Of a stretch of 64,000 bases of DNA, positions 36,189 through 45,524 are shown one piece after another. The position numbers and the translations under genes are program-made. Below the pieces are notes generated by a model. That model worked only from the letters and a program-made list of their open reading frames with translations, had not been told where the DNA came from and searched no databases. Within the stretch, counting starts at the first letter, position 1. Every line of letters begins with the position of its first letter. This DNA comes from Chitinophagales bacterium (lineage in GTDB: Bacteria; Bacteroidota; Bacteroidia; Chitinophagales; Saprospiraceae). Location of the stretch: contig JAKSDI010000164.1 in NCBI GenBank assembly GCA_022360175.1, forward strand, positions 1 through 64,000, in the 5' to 3' direction.

Positions 36189-37121
36189 ATGAAGTATACT
36201 TTTATATTGCTTTTATTCTATGTATGTCCACAAATGAACCTCTTTTCCCAAAAAAACTTTGCTCCCTTAAATGCAGAGTGGAGCTATGAAAATCATACAC
36301 TAGATTGTTCAGGCGATTATCAGCTGTTTAAGGTAGAAAATGAGATAATGATTGATGATAAAGATTGCTCAGTCATTCATGCTTATCAATGGAATCATGA
36401 ATCTTCAGACTGGCAATCAACAGGAGATACATTAGTTGTATGGGAAAATGACAGCGAGGTTTATTTTTTGGAAAATACAAGCTTTTATTTGCTGTTTGAT
36501 TTTGACATGGAGTTGGAAGACACGATGTTTTATTACAATCCTATTAATAGAGGTGCATTTTCCAGTACACAAACATATGATGGACAGGAAGTACCTAATA
36601 TGTTGGCTTATGTTGTCTATGATATAGAGTTCGTTGAAGCAGAGAGTGGACAAACATTAAGAAAATATTATGTTGACGCAGTTTATAACGATATTTCAGG
36701 CTGTGCAATACCTCACATAATACTGGAAAACATAGGTTGTATGGCTAATCGATTTACAGGAGAGATTTGCTTTTCAGTAAATAAAGGGTGTCATGGTGGC
36801 TTCATCTGCTATCGCAATGATACATTAGCTTATGATTCTGATCATTTAGATTGCGAAACTTTTACAGCTACAGAAGAAGTACCTTATTCCATTCATCTAA
36901 AAATACACCCAAATCCTACTACCGATTACTGGCTACTAGACTGGGAGTATTCCGAAAAAGCGCAACTACAACTATTAGACATACAAGGAAATGTAATAAG
37001 AACCCAAGCTATCTTGCCTGGACAACAGAAAATACCTGCACAGGATTTGCCTTCAGGCATCTATTTGATGAAAGTAAAAGGAGATAGCGTATTTGGAAGC
37101 ATTAAAGTATTCAAACAATAA
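36189..37121 (+). CDS. Secreted T9SS cargo protein, paralogue 2
   Basis: A 310-residue paralogue of the previous protein. The start at 36189 gives a signal peptide (FILLLFYVCPQMNLFSQ). The mature N-terminus NFAPLNAEWSYEN parallels EFAPIGAKWYVNS. The middle domain is similar in plan but low in identity (FYLLFDFDMELEDTMFYYN against LIYDFGVEVGDTVAFDML). The C-terminal sorting domain (HPNPTTDYWLLDWEYSE ... LPSGIYLMKVKGD) is about 95% identical in DNA to its neighbour over roughly 180 bases. It ends right before a bidirectional terminator. Confidence 0.85.
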   Translation: MKYTFILLLFYVCPQMNLFSQKNFAPLNAEWSYENHTLDCSGDYQLFKVENEIMIDDKDCSVIHAYQWNHESSDWQSTGDTLVVWENDSEVYFLENTSFYLLFDFDMELEDTMFYYNPINRGAFSSTQTYDGQEVPNMLAYVVYDIEFVEAESGQTLRKYYVDAVYNDISGCAIPHIILENIGCMANRFTGEICFSVNKGCHGGFICYRNDTLAYDSDHLDCETFTATEEVPYSIHLKIHPNPTTDYWLLDWEYSEKAQLQLLDIQGNVIRTQAILPGQQKIPAQDLPSGIYLMKVKGDSVFGSIKVFKQ

Positions 37122-37129
37122 TATTATAA

Positions 37130-37164
37130 GCGGCTTGATTCTAAATCATAAAAAATCAAGCCGC
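37130..37164. terminator. Bidirectional terminator
   Basis: GCGGCTTGATT and AATCAAGCCGC form a perfect 11-bp stem around a 13-base loop. It lies between converging genes (cargo paralogue 2 and SppA). T/A-rich flanks on both sides would serve either direction. Confidence 0.8.
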
Positions 37165-37174
37165 CTGTAAGTCT

Positions 37175-38947
37175 TTATTCAAATGAAATAAGGAATGGTA
37201 AACGAGCTTGTACACCTGCTCCTTCCCGAACTTCATTAAGGAATTCTACCCTTTCGTAATAAGGGCCAAGATTTGTCTTGCTTAGTACTGCTGCTTTGAA
37301 ACTGGCTTCACCCATCCACTGTTCCATCAGTTGCTGGAATTGATCTTTAACCTTTGGATATTCAGTTGTCCTATATTCTTCAAGTCCAGCCAGAGTAGCA
37401 GCAGAAGCCAATGCTCTGTCTAATCCTCCCAGGTCATCAACTAAACCAATTGTAGCCGCCCTTTCTCCAGTCCAGACGCGTCCTTGAGCGATGGCATGCA
37501 CCTCATCTCTGGAAAGGCCACGCCCATCAGAAACGCGCTTCAGGAAGGTTTCATAAAGATCATCAGTGCGCTCTTGAAGTAGTCGGCCTTCAGCAGTTGA
37601 AAGCGGATACAGGCCATTGATGCCGGTGGAGAAATTTCCAGTTTTTACGGTATCGAATTCTATTCCTATTTTTTCTCCCATTAGCTCACTAAGATTGGGT
37701 ATCATCATAAATACACCAATGGAACCGGTGAGTGTATTAGGTTCTGCAAATATAGAATCTGCACCGCAGGAGATATAATATCCACCAGATGCGGCATAGT
37801 CACCCATAGATACAACGACAGGTTTGCCTTCTTCTCTGGCAAGTTTGATCTCTCTCCATATATTTTCGCTAGACATAGCACTTCCACCGGGAGAGTTTAC
37901 CCGAAGTACAATTGCTTTGACCTTATCATCCTGGCGTGCCTTACGAACATATTCTGTATACTCTTCATCACCTATGGTACCAGGCTCACCTTTACCATCA
38001 ATAATCGTTCCTTCTGCATAGATAACCGCTATTTTATCTTTGATGCTATAATCTTTTTCCTGAGGATTAGAGCGATTGTAGGCTTCCAGGCTTATGGTAG
38101 GAATTTTCTCATCCTCTTCGAGCCCTATACGCGTACGGATGCTGGCAAGAGCTTCATCTCGATAACTTACCTTATCAACTAGTCCGCTAGCTAATGCTTC
38201 TTCAGGATCAAGGCCTGTATATTCATTGGCAAACTGGCGTAGTTCATTTTCCGTCAGGCGCCGCCCCTTACTGATATCATTCAGGAAATTGCCATAAATA
38301 TCCGTCAGGTAAGTTCTAATTTGTAGTTTGTTTTCCTCACTTAACTCATAAAGCCTGTAAGGTTCAGTTGCTCCTTTAAATTTCCCGGCATAGAAGATTT
38401 GCATGTCTACACCAATCTTTTCAAGCATTTCTTTGAAGAATGGAATTTGAGCAGCAAAACCGCGAAAATCAACCATTCCCAATGGATTTAAGTGTAATTC
38501 ATCAGCAGTAGTTGATAGATAATAAGCACCCTGAGAATAATATTTAGAATAGGCAATGATAAACTTATCACTTGCTTTAAATTCTTCTAATGCTGCACGG
38601 AGAACAGATATATTGGCTAAACCTCCGCTGGGCAATCCGTCTACTTCCAGGAAAATACCTTTGATATTGTCATCATCGGCAGCTCTTTCAATTGCATCAA
38701 TAGTAGCTGTTAGCCCAAGTATTTTTTCTTGTTGAAAATTGAAAGGGTCAAGTTCAAGATTGTTCGTTTGTTCGGGTATGGGATTATTAAAGGTGAGATG
38801 TAGAACGGTGTTGGGTTTTACCTTTTGAGGCTGATCAGTTTGATTAACGATCCCGGCAATAATCAGTCCGCCGATTCCAAAAAGCAAAAAAGTTGCTGCA
38901 ATCACGCCAAGGCAAGAAGCTAATAAGAACTTAAGAAATTGTTTCAT
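37175..38947 (-). CDS. sppA: Signal peptide peptidase SppA (67-kDa type)
   Basis: A 590-residue membrane-anchored serine protease that degrades cleaved signal peptides in the periplasmic side of the inner membrane. I used the start at 38947: it opens the membrane anchor (FLLASCLGVIAATFLLFGIGGL), while a longer frame reaches into a repeat element. The two tandem S49 domains are complete, with the catalytic Lys191 in AGKFKGATEPY and Ser387 in MGDYAASGGYY matching Lys209 and Ser409 of the E. coli enzyme. RVNSPGGSAMSSE precedes the serine domain. It is a single gene between two repeats or terminators. Confidence 0.93.
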   Translation of the reverse strand: MKQFLKFLLASCLGVIAATFLLFGIGGLIIAGIVNQTDQPQKVKPNTVLHLTFNNPIPEQTNNLELDPFNFQQEKILGLTATIDAIERAADDDNIKGIFLEVDGLPSGGLANISVLRAALEEFKASDKFIIAYSKYYSQGAYYLSTTADELHLNPLGMVDFRGFAAQIPFFKEMLEKIGVDMQIFYAGKFKGATEPYRLYELSEENKLQIRTYLTDIYGNFLNDISKGRRLTENELRQFANEYTGLDPEEALASGLVDKVSYRDEALASIRTRIGLEEDEKIPTISLEAYNRSNPQEKDYSIKDKIAVIYAEGTIIDGKGEPGTIGDEEYTEYVRKARQDDKVKAIVLRVNSPGGSAMSSENIWREIKLAREEGKPVVVSMGDYAASGGYYISCGADSIFAEPNTLTGSIGVFMMIPNLSELMGEKIGIEFDTVKTGNFSTGINGLYPLSTAEGRLLQERTDDLYETFLKRVSDGRGLSRDEVHAIAQGRVWTGERAATIGLVDDLGGLDRALASAATLAGLEEYRTTEYPKVKDQFQQLMEQWMGEASFKAAVLSKTNLGPYYERVEFLNEVREGAGVQARLPFLISFE

Positions 38948-39000
38948 GTATCTTTTATTATTGGTAGCAACAAAATATATCCTGCGAGATACTTTTAAAA

Positions 39001-39167
39001 TGAACTGGTTTAGACTTTTCTGGTGAAACCGAGAGGAATGGCTTGTGATTGCTGGCAAAGTTTATTTTGAGTTTCGTACTTGGAAAGTACGGGGCGAAAA
39101 ATAACTGAAGACCAGTGAACACAATGCATTTCTCGTAGGTCAGTATGAATAAGTTTAAACCAGTTCA
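39001..39167 (+). repeat. MITE-like element, copy C (reference copy)
   Basis: A 167-bp element bounded by perfect 12-bp inverted repeats TGAACTGGTTTA (39001-39012) and TAAACCAGTTCA (39156-39167), extending to 16 of 17 bases with one mismatch. The core TTCGTACTTGGAAAGTACG is a small palindrome next to GGGGCGAAAA, and this core recurs in copies A and B. It covers the 5' extension of an overlong SppA frame, so it is not part of that gene. Confidence 0.7.
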
Positions 39168-39740
39168 ATGCATAAAAGTTATTGTTGTCTACTTTTAAAT
39201 CCAATTGCAAATATAAAAGTCGTGTATTATAAAGTGGTTTATTTTTAGATGAATGGAAGCTTTTAATGGAGAAACATTAATGTTTATGTCGTGTGAACAA
39301 CTTCTCCAAATAATAAGCTCAGGAGTAGGATATTTGTTGTCATACTAACAAAAGAAGAATTTGTAAGTGAGATAAGCTAAAATTTAGAATAATTACTTCT
39401 AATTTTAGCAGGAAATAAATTTAACACCCTATTTGACCATTTCTACACGAAATGAATCAGCTGATATAGGGGTACAGGTAAAGAACGAATGACTTAAAGT
39501 GTGTTTAAATTTCGTTTTTTAAGTACAGTTGTGATCAAAAATTATTCTGGACAAGGCGTCTTTTGCTGTTTGTGCCCGTCTGGGGAGTCGAACTTGGGCA
39601 TCTCCTGATAGCTACCGGGAAAAAATACTGTAGTACAGACAATAATGGTCTCAAATGTACTAAAGGGTGGTTTTTAAGCATACTATTAATCATTCTCTTG
39701 CTTGGATTATAGTATAATTCATAGAATCCTATAACACACT
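39168..39740. other. Long intergenic region before the SprB adhesin gene
   Basis: No gene is supported in these 573 bases. A stretch at 39574-39605 reads like the T-arm part of a tRNA on the minus strand (AAGTTCGACTCCCC), but no arm pairs properly. The leader just before the adhesin start is AT-rich (TATAGTATAATTC). Confidence 0.45.
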
Positions 39741-42700
39741 ATGAAAGAAACGGTTACTTTTAAAAGACTCTTTTTTTTACTGTTAGTATGCTTTTGGGGA
39801 ATACCCAATCTATGGGCACAACCCATGGAAGTCGCTAACAGTGCCCCTTTGACACCTCTGAATCTGGTTACTAATGTATTTCTCGGAGAAGGTGTAGAAG
39901 TAATAGATGTTCAATTTGAAGGCCAGAACAATGCCGTAGGTTATTTCCAAAACGCCGATGATGAAATAGGAATAGGTCGGGGTTTGGTGATGTCTACAGG
40001 TAATGCCAGCACTCAATCAGGCCCGGTTGGGGTGGAAAGTGTTGGTTCTACCCAGTCAAGTTCTGCTACATCCGGAACATCTGTTTCAGACCCTGATCTG
40101 GCAACCATTGCCAATGGATTAGGTATTAATGATGTGGTAAAATATACCATCACGTTTATCCCTATTTCTGATACGCTTCGGTTCAATTATGTTTTTGGAT
40201 CAGAAGAATATCCGGAATATGTTTGTTCTGACTTTAATGATATTTTCGGATTCTTCATTAGTGGGCCAGGAATCAATGGGCCTTACCAAAATGGAGCAGA
40301 AAATATAGCCTTGATACCAGGCACGGACTTACCAGTTCGTATTAACAACGTTAATCCAGGAGTGGTAGGGGCAAATGGTACACTAAATAACTGTACTCCT
40401 CCTAATGGCTCTCTTGACTTCTCAGCATTTTACAATGCTAATACGGGTACTTCCAACCAACCTGTATTTGATGGTTTTACAGATGTATTTACTGCTGAAG
40501 CGGTCGTAATGCCCTGTAGTACCTATACCATTAAATTGGTTATTGCCGATGTTTCAGATGGTGGTTGGGATTCAGGAGTATTTCTGGAAGCAAAAAGTTT
40601 TGGAACAGGTTCTTTAGATGTAGAAGCTGTTACTTTAAGCCTGGATGGTTCTGTCGCTGAGGGATGCGCAGAGGGCTTGCTTAATTTCGTATTGCCTCTT
40701 CCCGTGGAGTCAGATTATCCTATTGATTATACCATACTGGGAACAGCGGAAAACGGAGTTGATTATCAGTTTATTCCTCCTGATTTATTCATTCCGGCCG
40801 GAGACAGTCTTGTTTCAATTCCTATTATAGCCTTTGAGGATGGTCTAATGGAAGGGACAGAAACCATTATGATTGATATACAACGTGACCCTTGTAATAG
40901 AGATACCATCATAATCCCAATTAAAGATAACCCTTTAATACCTCCGGAATTAAGGCCGGATACTGTTATTTGCCAGGGAGATACCGTGCAATTAGATGGT
41001 ACGCTTGATGTACCAGTGCCTGAGCCATTGACTTTTTACAATGACCACGCAGTAACAGTTTCCCCTGCTCAAACGGCTATTTATTCTGATATCGATGTAT
41101 TTGGAGTAATCCCTGCTAATCTGGGCCCTTCCAGTATTATTTCGGTATGTATTGAAGATTTACAGACTACCTGGGCAGATGATTTAAAAATATACTTGTT
41201 TAGCCCCGGAGGGCAATTTATGGAAATGGTAACAGATATTGGTAATCCAGGGGATAATTTCATTGGTACCTGCTTTACGCCTTCTGCTACCAATTTGATA
41301 ACAGATGTAACAATAGCGGATCAACCTTTTACCGGAGAATTTGCACCAGAAGGATATTGGGAAGATTTGTATGGCTCTGATTCTCCTACTAATGGTACCT
41401 GGCAGCTATCACTTTTTGATAAGTTTGCAGCAGATGTACCAGTACTTAATAGCTGGTCTATTACTTTTAGGCCTACTTATGAGATCAGCTATAGCTGGTC
41501 ACCAACAGCAGGACTAAGCTGTACGGATTGCCCTGATCCTCAGGCAGCTCCTGATGTGACAACCACTTATATTCTTACTGCCAGCGATTCCTACGGTTGT
41601 ATAACAATGGATACCGTAACTATAGAGGTAATTCCTGACCTGGAAGCACCAGATGCGATATGTAGTATAATTACTGAGAGCAGCATTACTATTAGCTGGC
41701 CAGATGTAGCTGGAGCCAACAGCTATGAGGTGAATGTTGATAATATGGGATGGGGCCCAACCAATGGTATGAATGATCATATTGTAAATGGTTTGCCTTT
41801 ATCAACTCCTGTTTCTTTCATGATTAGAGCAGTTGGTCAGTGTCCAGGAGCTATAGACACCTTAGTGTGTGCTACTCCTGACTGTACACCTCCTAGCCTG
41901 GATATTATTTCTACTACCGATGTAAGTTGCTATAGTGGTAGTGATGGTACTGCTACCTTGAGCGCAATGGGAGGATTTCCTCCTTATACCTACACAGTAG
42001 ATGGTCAAACCAATGCTACTGGTATATTCAACAATCTTGCAGCAGGCAATTATATGGCCCAGGTGCTGGATAGTACTGGTTGCCCTCAGTCTGCTTTATT
42101 GGTAATAGATGAACCGGATTCTCTGGATGCAACGCTAGTAAAAGAGGATGTAACCTGTTTTAATTACAGTGATGGTACTGCAACTTACGAAATTACAGGA
42201 GGAGCAGGGCCTTATCAATTCAACTGGAATAACGGACAACAAGCAGACTCTATTGCTACAGGGCTTTTAGCAGGCATGCATACCCTAGAAGTGACAGATG
42301 CGAATGGTTGTGTATATGACTATACGGTAGAAATAACTCAGCCTGATGAACTACTGGCTACTTCGGCCGTAGATTCTGTAGATTGTAATGGTGACAACAC
42401 AGGAGCCGTAACGATCGATGTAGAAGGAGGGGTAGAACCTTATAGTTACTCTTTTACTCCAGCAGTAACACCAGGAGCTTCAGACAATGAGGCCATCGAT
42501 TTGGCCAGAGGAACTTACTCCTATACAGTGACGGATGCGAATTTATGTACTTACGAGAGCGGCTTTGAGGTGGAAGAACCAGAAGAGCTTACTATGCAAA
42601 TTACTCCAGTGGCTGCTTTATGTGCAGATAGTGCTAGTGGTAACGCTACTGTAATAGTTGCAGGAGGCGTAGAGCCTTATAGCTATAGCTGGCAAGATAA

Positions 42701-45197
42701 TACAATGACAGAAGTAAGTACAGATGATAATGCTCCAAACCTCCTCGCGGGCAATTATACGTTGGAAGTAACAGATGCTAATGGCTGTATAATATCTGAT
42801 GGTTTTGCTATTACAGAGCCTACCGCATTAAACTATATGATTAATACGGAAGAAGCCAGCTGTGATGGATTACTGGATGGTACGGCTACTATTACCCCTC
42901 AGGGAGGAATAGGTGGATACACTTACAACTGGAGCGATATTGGTGCTGGGCCTGATAGTAGAAATGACCTGGGAAGTGGTACTTATGATGTAACGATAAC
43001 GGATGATAATGGGTGTAATCTTCCTATAACTTTTGATATTACCAGCCCTGAAGCAGTTGTACTGGCATTCGACTCTACAGCAACCAGTTGCTATCAGGGA
43101 ACAGATGGAACAGCAACAGCAATCCCTTCTGGAGGTACTTCTCCTTATACCTATTTATGGGAAGACAGCCAAGTTACACAAACGGCTGTTGGCTTGCCAG
43201 GAGGTATAATAGATGTAACCGTAACGGATGATAATGGATGTGAAGCATATGGTAGTGTTAATGTAGAGGAAGCTACAGAACTAAATATATCACTGGATGG
43301 TACCGATGTTTCCTGTTTTGAAGGAGCAGATGGTACGATTACAGCTACTGGTACCGGCGGCACAGAAACTTACACCTTCTTGTGGAATGATAGCCAGGGA
43401 CAAACAACTGCAACTGCTACTTCACTATCAGCAGGCATGTATACAGTTACCATGACAGACAATAATAATTGTGAAATAACTGCTGATTATGTAATAACAG
43501 AACCTACTGCTTTATCTTCTACTACAGATAGTGAAGCTGCTACATGTAATCCTGATCCAGACGGAACTGCAACGGTTAATGCAAGTGGTGGTACTCCTCC
43601 TTATGACTATCTATGGAGTGATGGCCAGACAGTGCCTATTGCACAGGCTTTAACTGCAGGCACTTATTATGTGACTATCACAGATGATAATGATTGTACG
43701 TTGATAGATACCGTAGAGGTAGATGGAATTCCAATGATTGTATTGGACGCAAGCAGTGAAGATGTGAGTTGTAATGGTGGAAATGATGGGCAAGGTAGCA
43801 TAATTGCAGTAGGTGGCTCGGGTGTATACGAATATGACTGGGGAGCAGGATTGCCTGACAGTCCAACACAAACCAGCCTTTCGGCAAATGATTATGTAGT
43901 AACAGTCACTGATGAACTGGGATGTACAGAGACGATAACTGTTAGTGTAGATGAGCCAGCGGCACTTACGCTTAGTACTGATACTGAAATGATCCGTTGT
44001 TCTGGTGGGTCAGATGGTTCTGCCGAAGTATTAATAAGTGGTGGTACAGCGCCATATAGTGTTAGCTGGAGTAATGGTGATATCGGAAATATGGCAGATA
44101 GTCTTGGACTGGGCACTTATACAGTTACAGTAGAAGATGATAATGGTTGTATTGAGTCAACTAGTGTATTAATAGAAGAAGCAAGTCCTATTAGTGTAAC
44201 CATCGAGGTAGAAGAAGTCGATTGTTATGGAGATCGTACTGGATCTGCTAGGCTATTAGTAAGTGGTGGCTTACCATCTTATACTTATAGCTGGTCAAAT
44301 GGAAGCACTGCGCATGAGATTCAAGATGTACCAGCAGGAGACTATACCGTACTTATCACAGATGCTGCCGGATGTGAGGTGATGGAAGAAATATATGTTC
44401 CTCAACCAGATGAACCACTGGAGGCAGCAATTACAGCAGTGGATGTAAGCTGTTATGGAGAACAGGATGGTCGGATTATCATTGATGCTACAGGAGGAAC
44501 TCCTGGTTATCGATATAGTATTGATGGCAACTTCTTCTCCGGTAGTAGCACTTTCCTTGGTTTATCAGCGGGAGCTTATGGGGTATTAGTGGAAGATGCC
44601 AATGGCTGTATATTACTTTTGGATGCAGTAGAGGTAGAAGAACCTGATCCAATCATCGTTGATCTGGGCGAGGACCGATCTATTAATTTTGGTGATACGA
44701 TAAGGCTTAACCCTGAAATTACAGGAGGAGTAGGAGCATTTGGTTATGATTGGTTCCCTCAGGACTCAAGCATCATGAATTGCTTCGAGTGTAGTGCACC
44801 ATTGATTTATGTCGATTTTCAGGTGAGTTTTAAAGTAATAGTAACAGATGAGACTGGTTGTGAAGGAGAAGATATAGTTACTATTTACGCTAAAAAGAAC
44901 CGCCCGATATTGGTTCCTACTGGTTTCTCACCTAATGGAGATAATCAGAATGATGTGCTTATGGTCCATGCACGAAATGATATTGAAATGAATATTACTT
45001 CTTATCGCATATTTGACCGCTGGGGAGAGCAGGTTTTTGAAGCTACTGATTTTCAGCCAAATGATCCTGTATATGGATGGGATGGTACTTTCCGTGGTGA
45101 AGCAGTCAATGCTGGCGTGTTTATCTGGCATGTGGAAGTAGAATATATAGATGGTCTTAAAGAAGAATTTAAAGGGCATACTACTTTAATCAGGTAA
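39741..45197 (+). CDS. Giant SprB-type surface adhesin with choice-of-anchor L and CHU_C domains
   Basis: An 1818-residue secreted protein. After the signal peptide (FFLLLVCFWGIPNLWAQ) comes a choice-of-anchor L domain (about 36-300, GIGRGLVMSTGN, LRFNYVFGSEEYPEY, DGGWDSGVFLEAKS). A Calx-beta-like part follows (GTAENGVDYQFIPP), then a proprotein-convertase P-like domain (IISVCIEDLQTTWADDLKIY ... GTWQLSLFDKFA) and one FN3-like module (AGANSYEVNVDNMGW). Next are twelve SprB-like repeats of about 70-80 residues, each with VSC...DGTAT...GG..PY.Y.W...AG.Y.V.VTD.NGC; two cysteines per repeat suggest disulfides. The end is a T9SS type B domain (VPTGFSPNGDNQND ... YGWDG). SprB is the gliding adhesin of Flavobacterium; this protein may serve gliding or attachment. 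Two strong hairpins follow. Confidence 0.93.
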   Translation: MKETVTFKRLFFLLLVCFWGIPNLWAQPMEVANSAPLTPLNLVTNVFLGEGVEVIDVQFEGQNNAVGYFQNADDEIGIGRGLVMSTGNASTQSGPVGVESVGSTQSSSATSGTSVSDPDLATIANGLGINDVVKYTITFIPISDTLRFNYVFGSEEYPEYVCSDFNDIFGFFISGPGINGPYQNGAENIALIPGTDLPVRINNVNPGVVGANGTLNNCTPPNGSLDFSAFYNANTGTSNQPVFDGFTDVFTAEAVVMPCSTYTIKLVIADVSDGGWDSGVFLEAKSFGTGSLDVEAVTLSLDGSVAEGCAEGLLNFVLPLPVESDYPIDYTILGTAENGVDYQFIPPDLFIPAGDSLVSIPIIAFEDGLMEGTETIMIDIQRDPCNRDTIIIPIKDNPLIPPELRPDTVICQGDTVQLDGTLDVPVPEPLTFYNDHAVTVSPAQTAIYSDIDVFGVIPANLGPSSIISVCIEDLQTTWADDLKIYLFSPGGQFMEMVTDIGNPGDNFIGTCFTPSATNLITDVTIADQPFTGEFAPEGYWEDLYGSDSPTNGTWQLSLFDKFAADVPVLNSWSITFRPTYEISYSWSPTAGLSCTDCPDPQAAPDVTTTYILTASDSYGCITMDTVTIEVIPDLEAPDAICSIITESSITISWPDVAGANSYEVNVDNMGWGPTNGMNDHIVNGLPLSTPVSFMIRAVGQCPGAIDTLVCATPDCTPPSLDIISTTDVSCYSGSDGTATLSAMGGFPPYTYTVDGQTNATGIFNNLAAGNYMAQVLDSTGCPQSALLVIDEPDSLDATLVKEDVTCFNYSDGTATYEITGGAGPYQFNWNNGQQADSIATGLLAGMHTLEVTDANGCVYDYTVEITQPDELLATSAVDSVDCNGDNTGAVTIDVEGGVEPYSYSFTPAVTPGASDNEAIDLARGTYSYTVTDANLCTYESGFEVEEPEELTMQITPVAALCADSASGNATVIVAGGVEPYSYSWQDNTMTEVSTDDNAPNLLAGNYTLEVTDANGCIISDGFAITEPTALNYMINTEEASCDGLLDGTATITPQGGIGGYTYNWSDIGAGPDSRNDLGSGTYDVTITDDNGCNLPITFDITSPEAVVLAFDSTATSCYQGTDGTATAIPSGGTSPYTYLWEDSQVTQTAVGLPGGIIDVTVTDDNGCEAYGSVNVEEATELNISLDGTDVSCFEGADGTITATGTGGTETYTFLWNDSQGQTTATATSLSAGMYTVTMTDNNNCEITADYVITEPTALSSTTDSEAATCNPDPDGTATVNASGGTPPYDYLWSDGQTVPIAQALTAGTYYVTITDDNDCTLIDTVEVDGIPMIVLDASSEDVSCNGGNDGQGSIIAVGGSGVYEYDWGAGLPDSPTQTSLSANDYVVTVTDELGCTETITVSVDEPAALTLSTDTEMIRCSGGSDGSAEVLISGGTAPYSVSWSNGDIGNMADSLGLGTYTVTVEDDNGCIESTSVLIEEASPISVTIEVEEVDCYGDRTGSARLLVSGGLPSYTYSWSNGSTAHEIQDVPAGDYTVLITDAAGCEVMEEIYVPQPDEPLEAAITAVDVSCYGEQDGRIIIDATGGTPGYRYSIDGNFFSGSSTFLGLSAGAYGVLVEDANGCILLLDAVEVEEPDPIIVDLGEDRSINFGDTIRLNPEITGGVGAFGYDWFPQDSSIMNCFECSAPLIYVDFQVSFKVIVTDETGCEGEDIVTIYAKKNRPILVPTGFSPNGDNQNDVLMVHARNDIEMNITSYRIFDRWGEQVFEATDFQPNDPVYGWDGTFRGEAVNAGVFIWHVEVEYIDGLKEEFKGHTTLIR

Positions 45198-45206
45198 GAA
45201 TCGATC

Positions 45207-45240
45207 AAGAATAACTTCACCATCTGGTGAAGCTATTCTT
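45207..45240 (+). terminator. Terminator hairpin after the adhesin gene
   Basis: AAGAATA-a-CTTCACC and GGTGAAG-c-TATTCTT form 14 pairs with one mismatch around an ATCT loop, ten bases after the stop. Confidence 0.7.
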
Positions 45241-45264
45241 TGATTAGTATTAAATATGATATTT

Positions 45265-45310
45265 TTAAGATTTGTTTGGTGCTTAATCTTAGGCACCAAA
45301 CAAATCTTAA
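45265..45310. terminator. Perfect 18-bp stem-loop
   Basis: TTAAGATTTGTTTGGTGC is followed, after 10 bases, by its exact reverse complement. It may be a second terminator or a small repeat element. The rest of the 327-base gap holds a short GCTCCC/GGGAGC hairpin near 45430 and no gene. Confidence 0.65.
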
Positions 45311-45524
45311 ATTTTAAAGGGGTTTGAATTTATCGCCAGTATGTTGGCTTGTTTTTGAATGTGCCGATATACATCCTGGTTTCTAGCCATCCTTCTCCAA
45401 ACATACAGCCAGCCTGAGAGAGAATAAATGCTCCCTTGGGGAGCTGTTTGTAGGGCTGAGAAAGCTGTTCTGTAAGTTCAAATCACTACATCTCTTAAAA
45501 GAAATCAAAACGAACACCAAACAA

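Noticed and set aside
38948-39058. Upstream 37-residue extension of SppA
   Set aside because: The extension reaches into the MITE-like element and puts extra residues before the membrane anchor. The ATG at 38947 fits better.
39574-39605. tRNA-like T-arm on the minus strand (AAGTTCGACTCCCC)
   Set aside because: The T stem does not pair and no acceptor, D or anticodon arm can be built around it. At most it is a fragment.
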